A DNA stretch of 64,000 bases from positions 3,784 through 67,783 of the forward strand of contig CAKPRA010000007.1 in assembly GCA_934180065.1 (NCBI GenBank), read 5' to 3'. Source of the stretch: an uncultured Clostridia bacterium. GTDB lineage: Bacteria > Bacillota > Clostridia > TANB77 > CAG-508. The stretch's first letter is position 1. Each line of letters opens with the position of its first letter. The notes under the pieces are model-generated. The model worked only from the letters and a program-made list of their open reading frames with translations, did no database searches and was not told where the DNA came from. The position numbers and the translations under genes were made by a program. This document shows positions 8,601 through 16,646 of this stretch, one piece after another.

Positions 8601-9807
8601 GAAATTTGTTAGATTTTTTATTGGATTTTTGCTTATTTTAGCATTTTTTTTTATGTTCTTGTTGTTTAGAAATGGTGGAAAGATAGATGGAATATTTGAG
8701 AATAATGTTTCTACTGGATTTGAGGAGGAAGAAGTTGTTGATAAGAATTCTATTAAATATACTGGTTGGCTTAAGACAGAGGGGGCTGTTTTAGAAAATG
8801 AGAAAGGTGAACCTATTCAGTTGAGAGGTTTAAGTAGTCATGGAATTCAATGGTTTCCGGAAGTTCTTACATATGATAATTTAAAACAGTTGAAGGATGA
8901 ATGGAAGATTAATGTTTTTAGATATGCTATGTATACGGATAGTAGTGCTAATGGATATATTGCTCATCCTGATGAATCTAAACAGGAGCTTTATAAGTTA
9001 GTGGATTTGGCAAAAGATCTTGATATGTATGTTGTTATAGATTGGCATATTTTGTCTGATTATAATCCTCAGCAATATCAAGTTCAGGCTCATGATTTTT
9101 TTGATGAAGTTTCTGAGAGATATAAAGATACGCCGAATGTTATTTATGAAATTTGTAATGAGCCAAATGGAAATGCTAATTGGAATAATAATATTAAACC
9201 ATATGCAGATGATATTATAGGTGTTATTAGAAAAAATTGTCCTAAATCTTTGATTATTGTTGGAACTCCTATGTGGTGTACTTATATAAATGAGGTTGTG
9301 GAAAGTCCATTAAATTATAAAAATATAGTTTATTCATGTCATTTTTATGCTGGTACGCATGGTGTTAATTTAAGAAAGGATATTGAAAGTTGTATTCAAA
9401 ATAATATTCCTATTTTTATTTCTGAGTGTGGAATAACTGATGCTACTGGTAATGGAGAGATATATAAGGATAGTTTTAGAGAATGGATTGAATTTTTGAA
9501 TGAAAAAAATATTAGTTGGATTTTCTGGTCATTTTCTAATAAGGATGAGAGCTCTTCTATTTTGCAACCAAATTTTCCAATTGAAAAAGATAATTCCGAA
9601 AGTGAGAAAAATATAGAATCTAATGATAAAACAAATGATGAAACGGTAGAAAAAGATGATAATAAGCTAACAGATGAGAAAAGAATAGATAATAGTGTGA
9701 TTGAAAATGATAATATTAAAAATGAAGTTATAAAGATTGATGATTATTTAACTGAAACTGGTAAATTTTTAAAAGGAATATATACATATTCTGTTGCTGA
9801 GAAGTAA
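8596..9807 (+). CDS. Membrane-tethered GH5 endo-beta-1,4-glucanase
   Basis: This 403-residue protein has an N-terminal helix (residues about 5-24) that anchors it, with the catalytic domain outside. The glycoside hydrolase family 5 domain spans about 56-325 and resembles subfamily 2. The acid/base Glu189 lies in IYEICNEPNG, the nucleophile Glu277 in IFISECGI, and supporting residues in the VVIDWH strand (147-151) and SCHFYAG (247-253). Residues about 328-385 are a polar, acidic low-complexity insert (Asp, Asn, Glu, Lys) placed just before the usual closing helix (YLTETGKFLKGIY); this is odd for the family. It lies 193 bp upstream of a cellulose-synthase-like gene. In known cellulose operons a hydrolase of this kind (BcsZ; GH5 CcsZ in Clostridioides) trims or releases the glucan, and I infer the same role here. 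The start is fixed by GGAGGG 12 bases upstream. Confidence 0.9.
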   Translation: MSKFVRFFIGFLLILAFFFMFLLFRNGGKIDGIFENNVSTGFEEEEVVDKNSIKYTGWLKTEGAVLENEKGEPIQLRGLSSHGIQWFPEVLTYDNLKQLKDEWKINVFRYAMYTDSSANGYIAHPDESKQELYKLVDLAKDLDMYVVIDWHILSDYNPQQYQVQAHDFFDEVSERYKDTPNVIYEICNEPNGNANWNNNIKPYADDIIGVIRKNCPKSLIIVGTPMWCTYINEVVESPLNYKNIVYSCHFYAGTHGVNLRKDIESCIQNNIPIFISECGITDATGNGEIYKDSFREWIEFLNEKNISWIFWSFSNKDESSSILQPNFPIEKDNSESEKNIESNDKTNDETVEKDDNKLTDEKRIDNSVIENDNIKNEVIKIDDYLTETGKFLKGIYTYSVAEK

Positions 9808-9830
9808 GCTTATTATTTTATGATTGAACT

Positions 9831-9879
9831 GATATGTATATATATATATCCACATATCCGGCTCATAAAAAATATGACC
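9831..9879. other. Palindromic AT stretch plus hairpin in the GH5-GT2 gap
   Basis: Bases 9831-9858 form an imperfect palindrome built of gatatgt, tatata and acatatc, resembling the arms of the 162-bp element at 16341 without its core. GGCTCATA...TATGACC (9860-9879) can form a second small hairpin. The minus strand reads gccggatatgtgg, which matches the left boundary at 16338. Confidence 0.4.
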
Positions 9880-10000
9880 GTAAATAGTAACTTTGAATAT
9901 TTAGGTTGTTTTGTTATTTTTGTATTGTTTCTTTATTTTTAGTAGTATATAATTTTCGTGTGATATTTTGATATATTGATATAAGATAGGAGTTTTTTAG

Positions 10001-11638
10001 ATGTCAAATAAAAGAGCAAAGAGGATGAAGGAGAATAATAAGGGGTTAGGAAATCCAATTAAACAAATTGTTTATGCATTTACAATTATACTTACATTTA
10101 TATATATAACATATAGAATTTGTTTTACATTACCATTACATTTGGGGGCTGTTGGACTTGTATGTTCAATTATTGTATTATTACTAGAGATTTGGGAATC
10201 TGCCGATTTTTTTATTTATTATATTAATATTTTGAGTGTTAATAAAAGCTCTCCAAAGGTTCCAGTTATTACGGATATGAATGTTTTCCCGGAAGTTGAT
10301 GTTTTGATTGCTACTATAAATGAAGGAGAAAATCTTTTACGAAATACTATAGAAGCATGCAAAAATATGAACTATCCGGACAAATCAAAAGTTCATATTT
10401 ACGTTTGTGATGATGGAAATAGAGCTAATATAAAGAATTTGGCAGAGAATTTAAATGTTAATTATATTACAAGAATTTCAAATAATGATGCGAAAGCTGG
10501 TAACTATAACCATGCACTACAAATTATAAAATCTCCATTGGTTGCAACTTTTGATGCCGATATGGCACCAACTGAGAATTTTTTAATGAAAACTGTCCCA
10601 TTTTTTGTTAAAGAAAACAACATTGGTTTTATACAATTGCCACAAAGCTTTATAAATCCGGATATTTTTCAGTTTAGATTTGGATTAAGTAAGAAAATTC
10701 CTTTTGAACAAGACTATTTTTACCATTCAATTCAAATTGCTAAAAATGCTACAAATTCTGCTATTTATTGCGGTACAAATACAGTTTTTAGTAGAAAAGC
10801 ATTAGATGATGTTAAAGGTTTTGCTAAAAATACAATTTCTGAAGATATTGCTACAGGTATGCAAGTTGAATCAAAAGGATATAAATGCTTAGCATTAGAT
10901 GATGTTGAGGCCTACGGAATTGCGGTTAATGATGTTACAGGTTTTGTTAAACAAAGATCAAGATGGGCTAGAGGTTGTATTCAAATTTTTAAAAAGTTTA
11001 AGATTATTAGAAATAAAGGTTTGTCTGCTAGACAGAAGTTAGAATATTTATCTTGTGTTTCATATTGGTTTTTTGGAGTTAAAAGAATGCTTTATATGTT
11101 GGCACCATTGCTTTTCAGTATATTTGGAATTATAATTATAGATTGTGATTTGAAGACATTTATTGCTATATGGCTTCCAACTTATTTAATTAAAAGATTT
11201 GTTATAGATATTTCTGAACATAATAAGAGATCTGCAACATGGAATAAGATTTATGAAACAATTTTGACACCAGTATTAGCAAAAGAAGCTTTGAAAGAGC
11301 TATTTGGATTTGGAAGTACAAAATTTGAAGTTACACCTAAATATTCACCAGCTAAGAAAATGACTAAAACTCATAAAAGATTACTTACAAGTCATTTTAT
11401 ACTATGGACATTAAGTATTATTGGTTTGATTATGAGTGTTATTAAGATATTCTCACAAGGATTTATCGTATATATTTTCTCATTTGTATGGTTAATTTCA
11501 AATATATTCTATTTAACTACTGCTATAATTTTTGATTTAAAAAATAAATCTAAAATGCCAAAAGATTTTGAACCAAATAAAGTAAAAGGATTTGGAAGAT
11601 TATCATGTTTATCAATTTTTTTAGGAATTGGGAAGTAA
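10001..11638 (+). CDS. Cellulose-synthase-like glycosyltransferase family 2 (BcsA-like catalytic subunit)
   Basis: This 545-residue membrane glycosyltransferase has two N-terminal helices (about 22-72), a cytosolic GT2 domain (about 95-330) and at least four C-terminal helices (355-520). All processive-synthase motifs are present: CDDG (136-139), FDAD (184-187), the TED-like ISED (279-282) and QRSRW (318-322). It probably uses UDP-glucose to make and export a beta-glucan. Unlike typical BcsA it has no PilZ c-di-GMP domain after the last helix; it ends at FGRLSCLSIFLGIGK. No BcsB-like partner is visible. The AGGAG ribosome site lies 8-9 bases upstream of the ATG. Pairing with the GH5 enzyme upstream supports an exopolysaccharide role. 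Product identity (cellulose or another beta-glucan) cannot be told from sequence alone. Confidence 0.88.
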   Translation: MSNKRAKRMKENNKGLGNPIKQIVYAFTIILTFIYITYRICFTLPLHLGAVGLVCSIIVLLLEIWESADFFIYYINILSVNKSSPKVPVITDMNVFPEVDVLIATINEGENLLRNTIEACKNMNYPDKSKVHIYVCDDGNRANIKNLAENLNVNYITRISNNDAKAGNYNHALQIIKSPLVATFDADMAPTENFLMKTVPFFVKENNIGFIQLPQSFINPDIFQFRFGLSKKIPFEQDYFYHSIQIAKNATNSAIYCGTNTVFSRKALDDVKGFAKNTISEDIATGMQVESKGYKCLALDDVEAYGIAVNDVTGFVKQRSRWARGCIQIFKKFKIIRNKGLSARQKLEYLSCVSYWFFGVKRMLYMLAPLLFSIFGIIIIDCDLKTFIAIWLPTYLIKRFVIDISEHNKRSATWNKIYETILTPVLAKEALKELFGFGSTKFEVTPKYSPAKKMTKTHKRLLTSHFILWTLSIIGLIMSVIKIFSQGFIVYIFSFVWLISNIFYLTTAIIFDLKNKSKMPKDFEPNKVKGFGRLSCLSIFLGIGK

Positions 11639-11648
11639 AAAGTAATAA

Positions 11649-11680
11649 AAAAATTGCTCTTATTAAAGAGCAATTTTTTG
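11649..11680. terminator. Bidirectional terminator between convergent genes
   Basis: AAATTGCTCT pairs with AGAGCAATTT, with A and T runs on both sides. It serves the GT2 gene on the plus strand and the dehydrogenase on the minus strand. Confidence 0.85.
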
Positions 11681-11689
11681 TGCAAAATT

Positions 11690-12415
11690 TTAATTCCATC
11701 CACCATTTATTGCAATTACCTGACCTGTTGTGTAATCATCATTTATAAGCCATTGGATGCATTTTGAAATTGAATGTGGATTACCAATTTTTTCTAAAGG
11801 AATTTCTTGTCTTATTTCTTCTAGCTCTTCTGATGATAGATGTTCATTCATTTTTGTATCTATAATTCCTGGTGCTATACTATTTACACGAATATTTGAT
11901 GGACCAAGCTCTTTGGCTAAAGATTTTGTCATAGCATCTAATCCAGCTTTTGAAACTGAATAATGTACTTCGCATGATGCTCCTATTTGACCCCAGATTG
12001 ATGAAATATTAATTATTAATCCGGATTTATTATGAATCATAGATGGTAAGGTGTCTTTTATTGTGTAAAATGCAGATGTTAGATTAGTTTGTATCACTGT
12101 GTTCCAGTCTATATCTGTAATATCTGTGAAAAGTTTTATTTGTGATATTCCAGCATTATTTATTAATACATCAATTTTATGATATTTATCTATGCAAAAG
12201 TTTATCATTTTAGTTACTTCTATATGATTTGATACATCTGCTTTATAAATATCGATTATTATATTTTTTTCTTTTAAATCAGATTGAATTTTTTTGGCTT
12301 CCTGCTCTGATTTATTATAATTAAGAATTACATGATTTCCATCCTCTGCAAGAGTTTGTACTATATCAGCTCCAATTCCATTAGATCCACCAGTTACTAA
12401 TATGATTTTTGACAT
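11690..12415 (-). CDS. Short-chain dehydrogenase/reductase, FabG-like
   Basis: This 241-residue cytosolic NAD(P)-dependent oxidoreductase has the classical SDR layout: cofactor loop TGGSNGIG (8-15), D60 in 'KADVS', NNAG (86-89), catalytic Ser138 in INISSIW, and Tyr152/Lys156 in YSVSK. The C-terminus (DDYTTGQVIAINGGW) is typical of FabG-type 3-oxoacyl-ACP reductases. It stands alone rather than in a fatty-acid cluster, so the substrate is uncertain; a sugar or other 3-oxo substrate is equally possible. Its ribosome site reads AAAGGAG 8 bases before the ATG. It lies downstream of the tRNA operon on the same strand, separated by a terminator. Confidence 0.88.
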   Translation of the reverse strand: MSKIILVTGGSNGIGADIVQTLAEDGNHVILNYNKSEQEAKKIQSDLKEKNIIIDIYKADVSNHIEVTKMINFCIDKYHKIDVLINNAGISQIKLFTDITDIDWNTVIQTNLTSAFYTIKDTLPSMIHNKSGLIINISSIWGQIGASCEVHYSVSKAGLDAMTKSLAKELGPSNIRVNSIAPGIIDTKMNEHLSSEELEEIRQEIPLEKIGNPHSISKCIQWLINDDYTTGQVIAINGGWN

Positions 12416-12444
12416 AGAGATTTCTCCTTTTTAGTTTATTATAA

Positions 12445-12481
12445 ACAAAAAATCAGACAAGTTTTATAACAAGCCTGATTT
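12445..12481 (-). terminator. Terminator of the tRNA Lys-Glu-Thr operon
   Basis: On the minus strand, AAATCAGGC pairs with GTCTGATTT, followed by TTTTTTG. It separates the tRNAs from the dehydrogenase gene. Confidence 0.75.
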
Positions 12482-12488
12482 TAAGTAT

Positions 12489-12564
<76 letters not shown>

Positions 12565-12579
12565 ATTATTTATATATTG

Positions 12580-12654
12580 TGGTGACCCGTACGAGAATCG
12601 AACTCATGTCTCCGCCGTGAAAGGGCGATGTCTTAACCGCTTGACCAACGGGCC
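12580..12654 (-). tRNA. tRNA-Glu (TTC)
   Basis: 75-nt cloverleaf with acceptor GGCCCGT/ACGGGTC, anticodon loop CTTTCA containing TTC, TTCGATT T-loop and encoded CCA. Middle gene of the operon. Confidence 0.95.
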
Positions 12655-12666
12655 AAAAATAATATG

Positions 12667-12697
12667 AATGTTTAGGATTTTTTAAATCCTAAACATT
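12667..12697 (-). other. Perfect 14-bp hairpin between tRNA-Lys and tRNA-Glu
   Basis: Bases 12667-12680 pair perfectly with 12684-12697 around a 3-base loop. On the minus strand the stem begins directly after the CCA of tRNA-Lys, and a TTATTTTT run follows just before tRNA-Glu. It may be a processing signal or a leaky terminator. Confidence 0.7.
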
Positions 12698-12773
12698 TGG
12701 TGAGCCATCGCAGACTCGAACTGCGGACAACTTGATTAAAAGTCAAGTGCTCTACCACCTGAGCTAATGACCC
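12698..12773 (-). tRNA. tRNA-Lys (TTT)
   Basis: 76-nt cloverleaf with acceptor GGGTCAT/ATGGCTC, anticodon loop CTTTTAA with TTT, TTCGAGT T-loop and encoded CCA. First gene of the operon, about 47 bp downstream of a consensus promoter. Confidence 0.95.
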
Positions 12774-12819
12774 AAATGATTCACATTATTTTTTTATGTG
12801 TTTGCTGAACACAAGAGTT

Positions 12820-12848
12820 ATTATAATCGCATAATCGAAAAATGTCAA
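12820..12848 (-). promoter_or_regulatory. Consensus sigma-A promoter of the tRNA operon
   Basis: On the minus strand: TTGACA, exactly 17 bp, TATAAT. Both boxes are perfect, as expected for a stable-RNA operon. Confidence 0.9.
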
Positions 12849-12896
12849 TACATTTTTTAAAAAAATTAAAAAAAAATAAAAAAAAATTAAAATATC

Positions 12897-12925
12897 TTGT
12901 AATAAACATATTGATACGTTATAAT
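12897..12925 (+). promoter_or_regulatory. Promoter of the first camelysin-like gene
   Basis: TTGTAA, 17 bp, TATAAT. It is divergent from the tRNA promoter; the start site would lie near 12932, ahead of the AAAGGAG ribosome site at 12948. Confidence 0.7.
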
Positions 12926-12962
12926 TTAATTATGTCAAAACAAATGAAAAGGAGAAGTGAAG

Positions 12963-13643
12963 ATGAGTGATAATAAAAATGTTAGAGAAAATTCTAATAT
13001 CAAAATAGAAAATTCAGGAAAAAGAACAATAAAAATATCACTTATGGGAATTATTGTAGTTTTCTTAGTATTATTTGTAGGAGTGGGATATGCATTGTTT
13101 ACTTCAACAAAAAAAGATTCTGCAAATGCAAAAATTGGAACTATAAATGTTAAATTAGAAGAAGATTGGCCAGAACCGGGAGGTACTACTGAAGCAGGAG
13201 AAAAATATGATGAATATGGAATAAAAAAATATACTAAGAAAGTATGGGGAAAATCTATAGGTGATGTAGATGCGTATGTGCGTGTTAGATGTATTCCGAT
13301 TGTAGAATATTTTGAACAAACAGGGAACGGAAATGGAAACTGGATAACAACTCCTATTGATCAAGATTCAATTACTATAAATATAACTGCTACAGATAGT
13401 AATGGAAATGAAACTTGGGTAAAAGATGGAGAATATTGGTATTATACAAAAGTTTTACATTCAAATGAAAATACTGATGAAATAAAAATTGATTGGCAAA
13501 TAGATGAAATACCAACTGAATTAAAAGAAAAGTCTATAAGAGCAAATGTAAAAGTTATTTTGGAATATGCACAAACAACACATGAGTTATGGAAGAATAT
13601 TTTTCAAATAGATAAATTACCAGAAAAGGTTGAGAAAGTATAA
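12963..13643 (+). CDS. Camelysin/TasA-like (SipW-type) secreted protein
   Basis: I choose the ATG at 12963 (226 residues) over an in-frame GTG at 12957, because AAAGGAG sits 8 bases before it. A hydrophobic segment (about 24-45, MGIIVVFLVLFVGVGYALF) is followed directly by 'TSTKKDSANAKIGTINVKLEEDW', the layout of SipW-processed matrix proteins of the TasA/camelysin family, in which a short hydrophobic leader precedes an A-x-IG-x-hydrophobic strand. The rest is a beta-rich domain with VDAYVRVRCIPIVEY and a late strand KVILEYAQTTHELW. Its own promoter and terminator make it a single-gene unit next to the related two-gene unit at 13798-16018. Probably an extracellular fibre or matrix component (inference from family). 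No SipW-type peptidase is encoded in the window. Confidence 0.7.
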   Translation: MSDNKNVRENSNIKIENSGKRTIKISLMGIIVVFLVLFVGVGYALFTSTKKDSANAKIGTINVKLEEDWPEPGGTTEAGEKYDEYGIKKYTKKVWGKSIGDVDAYVRVRCIPIVEYFEQTGNGNGNWITTPIDQDSITINITATDSNGNETWVKDGEYWYYTKVLHSNENTDEIKIDWQIDEIPTELKEKSIRANVKVILEYAQTTHELWKNIFQIDKLPEKVEKV

Positions 13644-13648
13644 TATAA

Positions 13649-13683
13649 AAAACGTTATTTATTAATTAAATAACGTTTTTTTT
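13649..13683 (+). terminator. Rho-independent terminator
   Basis: AAAACGTTATTTA pairs with TAAATAACGTTTT and a long T run follows. Confidence 0.9.
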
Positions 13684-13727
13684 GCAAAATATATTATAAA
13701 AAATTCTTATTTGTTATGCTTATTATA

Positions 13728-13756
13728 TTGTAAAATAAGTATTCTTCATATATAAT
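13728..13756 (+). promoter_or_regulatory. Promoter of the camelysin-like/MucBP operon
   Basis: TTGTAA, 17 bp, TATAAT, followed by GAAGGGAG and the ATG at 13798. Confidence 0.7.
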
Positions 13757-13797
13757 AAAAATGTACAAAAGTAAAATTAAGATAGAAGGGAGATACT

Positions 13798-14517
13798 ATG
13801 GATAAGAAAAAGAAAATAATAGTTACAATTGTAATTGCTGTTATATTAATGTTTGTAGTTACAATTGCTGGAGTTGCAATAAGCAATACTATAGAAAATA
13901 CTGTAAAGTCAGGAACTGTAAAAGTTGATGATATAAATTTGCAAGTTATACATGAAAATGGGGTATCAGACAAAAAGATTGTTGGCTGGCAGCCAAGTGA
14001 TATTGATGAAATAACGTGGAATGTTAAGAATGTAGGAACATCAGCAGTATATACAAGAAATAAGATACAGGTATATTTTAATGGCGAGATACCAGAAAAT
14101 TCTCAAGTTATATATTTATATCCAGCTAATATGACTAGATCACAAATAATTAAAGATTTTGAAAAAGGTGAAAATTCAAAATATGCAATAAAAAAACAAA
14201 TTGAAGATATAAAAATAGATGAGAATACAACTAAAAAAGGATTCGAATATGAAGTACTTGGAGATATTCTAGATGGAACTAAAATGACAGGAAAATCAAG
14301 TGAAGTTGACTATAACTCAAAAGATTTTTCCGCAACAACTGATGATTCAAGTAAAACAGAAGATGTTGTTGCATTCAAATTATTATTTAGTCCAAAAGCA
14401 TCATATTTATTTCAAGGAAAAGAGCTTTCAATCAAAGTTGTTACAGAAGCAATGCAATGTACTGATGAAGGAAAAGCTGAATGGAAAATTGTTGGCTCTC
14501 AAACAATAGGAGGATAA
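13798..14517 (+). CDS. Second camelysin/TasA-like protein
   Basis: This 239-residue protein has a basic start (MDKKKK), a hydrophobic segment (about 7-28) and then 'NTIENTVKSGTVKVDDINLQV', again the leader-strand pattern of SipW-dependent matrix proteins. WQPSDIDEITWNVKNVGTSA (residues 63-82) is a typical 'charged turn plus W-x-VKN-G' segment of the family, comparable to D2-like 'EWNVKNTG' strands. It is the first gene of an operon with the LPKTG-anchored protein that starts 25 bp downstream. The ribosome site is GAAGGGAG. Probable role: extracellular fibre subunit. The family assignment rests on pattern, not on alignment. Confidence 0.65.
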   Translation: MDKKKKIIVTIVIAVILMFVVTIAGVAISNTIENTVKSGTVKVDDINLQVIHENGVSDKKIVGWQPSDIDEITWNVKNVGTSAVYTRNKIQVYFNGEIPENSQVIYLYPANMTRSQIIKDFEKGENSKYAIKKQIEDIKIDENTTKKGFEYEVLGDILDGTKMTGKSSEVDYNSKDFSATTDDSSKTEDVVAFKLLFSPKASYLFQGKELSIKVVTEAMQCTDEGKAEWKIVGSQTIGG

Positions 14518-14542
14518 TAAAAATAATAAAAAGGAGAAAGAT

Positions 14543-16018
14543 ATGAGAAAAAATGGTAAAATTGCAATTTCAATGTTATTAATTCTTGTTATTTTAAGCG
14601 GAATAATAAAATCTTTGGCGGTTAATTTTGAATTAAATGTTAAATTTGATGGAAAAAATATATCAATGGAATCTGAAACACCTGATATGAACTGGAACTT
14701 AGATAATCTATTACCAGGACAATCAGATGTATCATCAATTAATATAAAAAACAGTGGAAAAAAAGAAGTTGATTTAGAAACATCAATTAATATTGAAGAA
14801 GATACAGGATTATTAGAGAAAATCGAATTAACGGTTACAAATAATGCAGGAGATACAGTATTTACTGGAAAATACAAAGATTTAAAAAAGATAACTAAAA
14901 GATTAAAAGTTGGTGAAACTGAGAAATATACTGTTAGCACCAAAATGAGTGTTGACGCAGGAAATGAATATCAAGACAAAAAATACAAATTAAAATTTAG
15001 TTTTAATGCAATTGGGTCAATTTCAGTTGGAAAATTAACAATAAAATATGTAGATGAAAATGGAAACGATATAGAGCCTCCAACAGTTGAAACAAAGGAA
15101 ATTAAAAATAAATATAATTTGCCAACCGTAGGAAAGGATATTGATGGATATAGATTTGTTAGGGTTGAAGGTCAAACAAGCGGAGAATATAAAGAAGAAG
15201 GAACTACAGTCATATACCATTATAAAAAAATAACATATAACAAATTAACTGTAAAATATGTATCTGATACAGAAAATGGAAAAATATTAAAACAAATTCA
15301 GGAAACAAAAGAAACAGGAACAGAATATAAATATACTCCAGAGCAATTTGAAGGTTATGAATATACAGGAGTTGTTGATGGAGAATCAGAAGGAACTTTT
15401 GGAAAAGAAGATAAAGAAGTAGTATTTCATTATAAAAAAATAGAAGAAATTAAAACTGGAAAGGTTATTGTAATTTATGTTGATGAAGATAATAATATTC
15501 TAGAAAAAGATGAGAATACTGATACAGTTGGTAAGAAATATGAATATACAATAGATGAAATAAAAAAAGAAATCCCTGGATATAAATTTGTAGAAGTTGA
15601 TGGAAAATTAGCTGGAGAATATAAAGAGGAAGATACAATAATTTATTGTAAATACAAAAAAATAAAAAGAGGAAGACTTATAGTAGTTTGTATTGATAAA
15701 GACAATGAAATAATTAAAAGAACTATAACAGAAGAAGAAGTTGGAACTGATTATAATCTTGGTGAAATAGGAGAAAAAATTGATGGTTATACTTTCTTAG
15801 GAATTGAAGGTGAACCTGTTGGAAAATATAAAGAAGAAGATACAATAGTTTTATACAGATATAAGAAAAATGGTCCATCAACAAGTGATGTAAAGCTTCC
15901 AAAAACTGGAGATACAGTTTATTATTATGTTATTGGAGGAATAGTTGTTTTACTAATATTGGTATTTGTGATTATTATAAAAAAGAAAAATGAAAAAGAT
16001 GAAAAAAATAGCAAATAA
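14543..16018 (+). CDS. LPKTG-anchored surface protein with four MucBP repeats
   Basis: This 491-residue protein has a signal peptide (about 1-27) and a camelysin-like N-terminal domain (about 28-158, with LPGQSDVSSINIKNSGKKEV). Four MucBP-type repeats of about 68 residues follow (about 160-440). Each starts with a (L/V)(T/I)(V/I)xYVDExGN-like strand, has (D/E)GYxF in the middle, and ends in YKK. The sorting signal LPKTGDT, a hydrophobic helix and a KKKNEKDEKNSK tail mark it as a sortase substrate linked to peptidoglycan. It could bind mucin or carbohydrate, or tether the fibre made by its upstream partner (inference). It is the only LPXTG protein in the window and no sortase gene is present. 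AAAGGAGAAAG lies just upstream of the ATG. Confidence 0.88.
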   Translation: MRKNGKIAISMLLILVILSGIIKSLAVNFELNVKFDGKNISMESETPDMNWNLDNLLPGQSDVSSINIKNSGKKEVDLETSINIEEDTGLLEKIELTVTNNAGDTVFTGKYKDLKKITKRLKVGETEKYTVSTKMSVDAGNEYQDKKYKLKFSFNAIGSISVGKLTIKYVDENGNDIEPPTVETKEIKNKYNLPTVGKDIDGYRFVRVEGQTSGEYKEEGTTVIYHYKKITYNKLTVKYVSDTENGKILKQIQETKETGTEYKYTPEQFEGYEYTGVVDGESEGTFGKEDKEVVFHYKKIEEIKTGKVIVIYVDEDNNILEKDENTDTVGKKYEYTIDEIKKEIPGYKFVEVDGKLAGEYKEEDTIIYCKYKKIKRGRLIVVCIDKDNEIIKRTITEEEVGTDYNLGEIGEKIDGYTFLGIEGEPVGKYKEEDTIVLYRYKKNGPSTSDVKLPKTGDTVYYYVIGGIVVLLILVFVIIIKKKNEKDEKNSK

Positions 16019-16037
16019 AATATGTTAAAATTAGGAT

Positions 16038-16086
16038 AACAACCCATCTGTACTTTTATATAAGGTAGACGGGTTGTTATTTTTTA
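16038..16086 (+). terminator. Rho-independent terminator
   Basis: AACAACCC (16038-16045) pairs with GGGTTGTT (16071-16078), and further pairing (ATCT/AGAC) extends the stem. The T-tract overlaps the left end of the next repeat element. Confidence 0.85.
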
Positions 16087-16184
16087 TATAATAGGAAAGT
16101 TCAATATATAAGTACAATTTTACTTATGAGTAATGCTGAAACTATATACTATATTAAGAATAGATATTTCCTATTATATAAAAA
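16081..16184. repeat. 104-bp inverted-repeat element, family A copy 1
   Basis: Perfect 18-bp terminal inverted repeats (16081-16098, tttttatataataggaaa; 16167-16184). Related copies lie at 33303 and 63704 and a left-end fragment at 56221. The left end merges with the T-tract of the upstream terminator. It has no coding capacity, so it is MITE-like. Confidence 0.85.
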
Positions 16185-16300
16185 AGGCTACGCCAAAACA
16201 TTGCACACAAAATTACTGCGTAATTTTGGCGCGCGAACAAAAACGCGGACTTAAAAATGTTTTAAACAGAGCAAATGTTATTAATGTCCGCTTTTGTTCC
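16185..16300. repeat. Dispersed element, family B copy 1
   Basis: It begins ggctacgccaaaacattgca and ends tgtccgcttttgttcc; a second copy is at 56042-56158. CGCCAAAA pairs with TTTTGGCG around AAAATTAC/GTAATTTT, and GAACAAAA..GCGGAC pairs with GTCCGCTTTTGTTC. It directly abuts the family A element. A 62-codon frame through here is not convincing as a gene. Confidence 0.75.
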
Positions 16301-16340
16301 TATTCAAAATACTATAATTAGTAATGTTTTTTTATAAGCC

Positions 16341-16502
16341 GGATATGTAAATATATATATTAAAATTCGTTCCTTGCTGGTCGCCCTTACAAAGTTGTGT
16401 GAGGATGGTAGTGCCCTTGCTTTGATTTTGATAAAAGTGAGATTTAACTAAAAGCTCCCAAGCTGCGCGTCACTTCTTTTTAATATATATATTTACATAT
16501 CC
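16341..16502 (+). repeat. 162-bp structured dispersed element, copy 2
   Basis: Perfect 25-bp inverted arms (16341-16365 and 16478-16502), with the same core and exactly the same length as 8189-8350. The core hairpin reads AGCT-CCCA-AGCT here and AGTT-CCCA-AACT in copy 1, a compensatory pair. It lies upstream of tRNA-Arg and the first dockerin gene. Confidence 0.75.
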
Positions 16503-16646
16503 TACTCTACCAAATTAAATTTATCATTTATTTTGTGATAATGTAGTTTTAGCTTAATGTCACTTTTTAAATATATGTATATGCTAGTACTTATAAAATT
16601 AGTGATATAAATAGTACGTATTTTTACTTAATTTAATCTGTAGCTA

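Noticed and set aside
16133..16321. 62-codon plus-strand frame
   Set aside because: It runs through two repeat elements with internal hairpins, has no ribosome site, and its product has no protein-like pattern.
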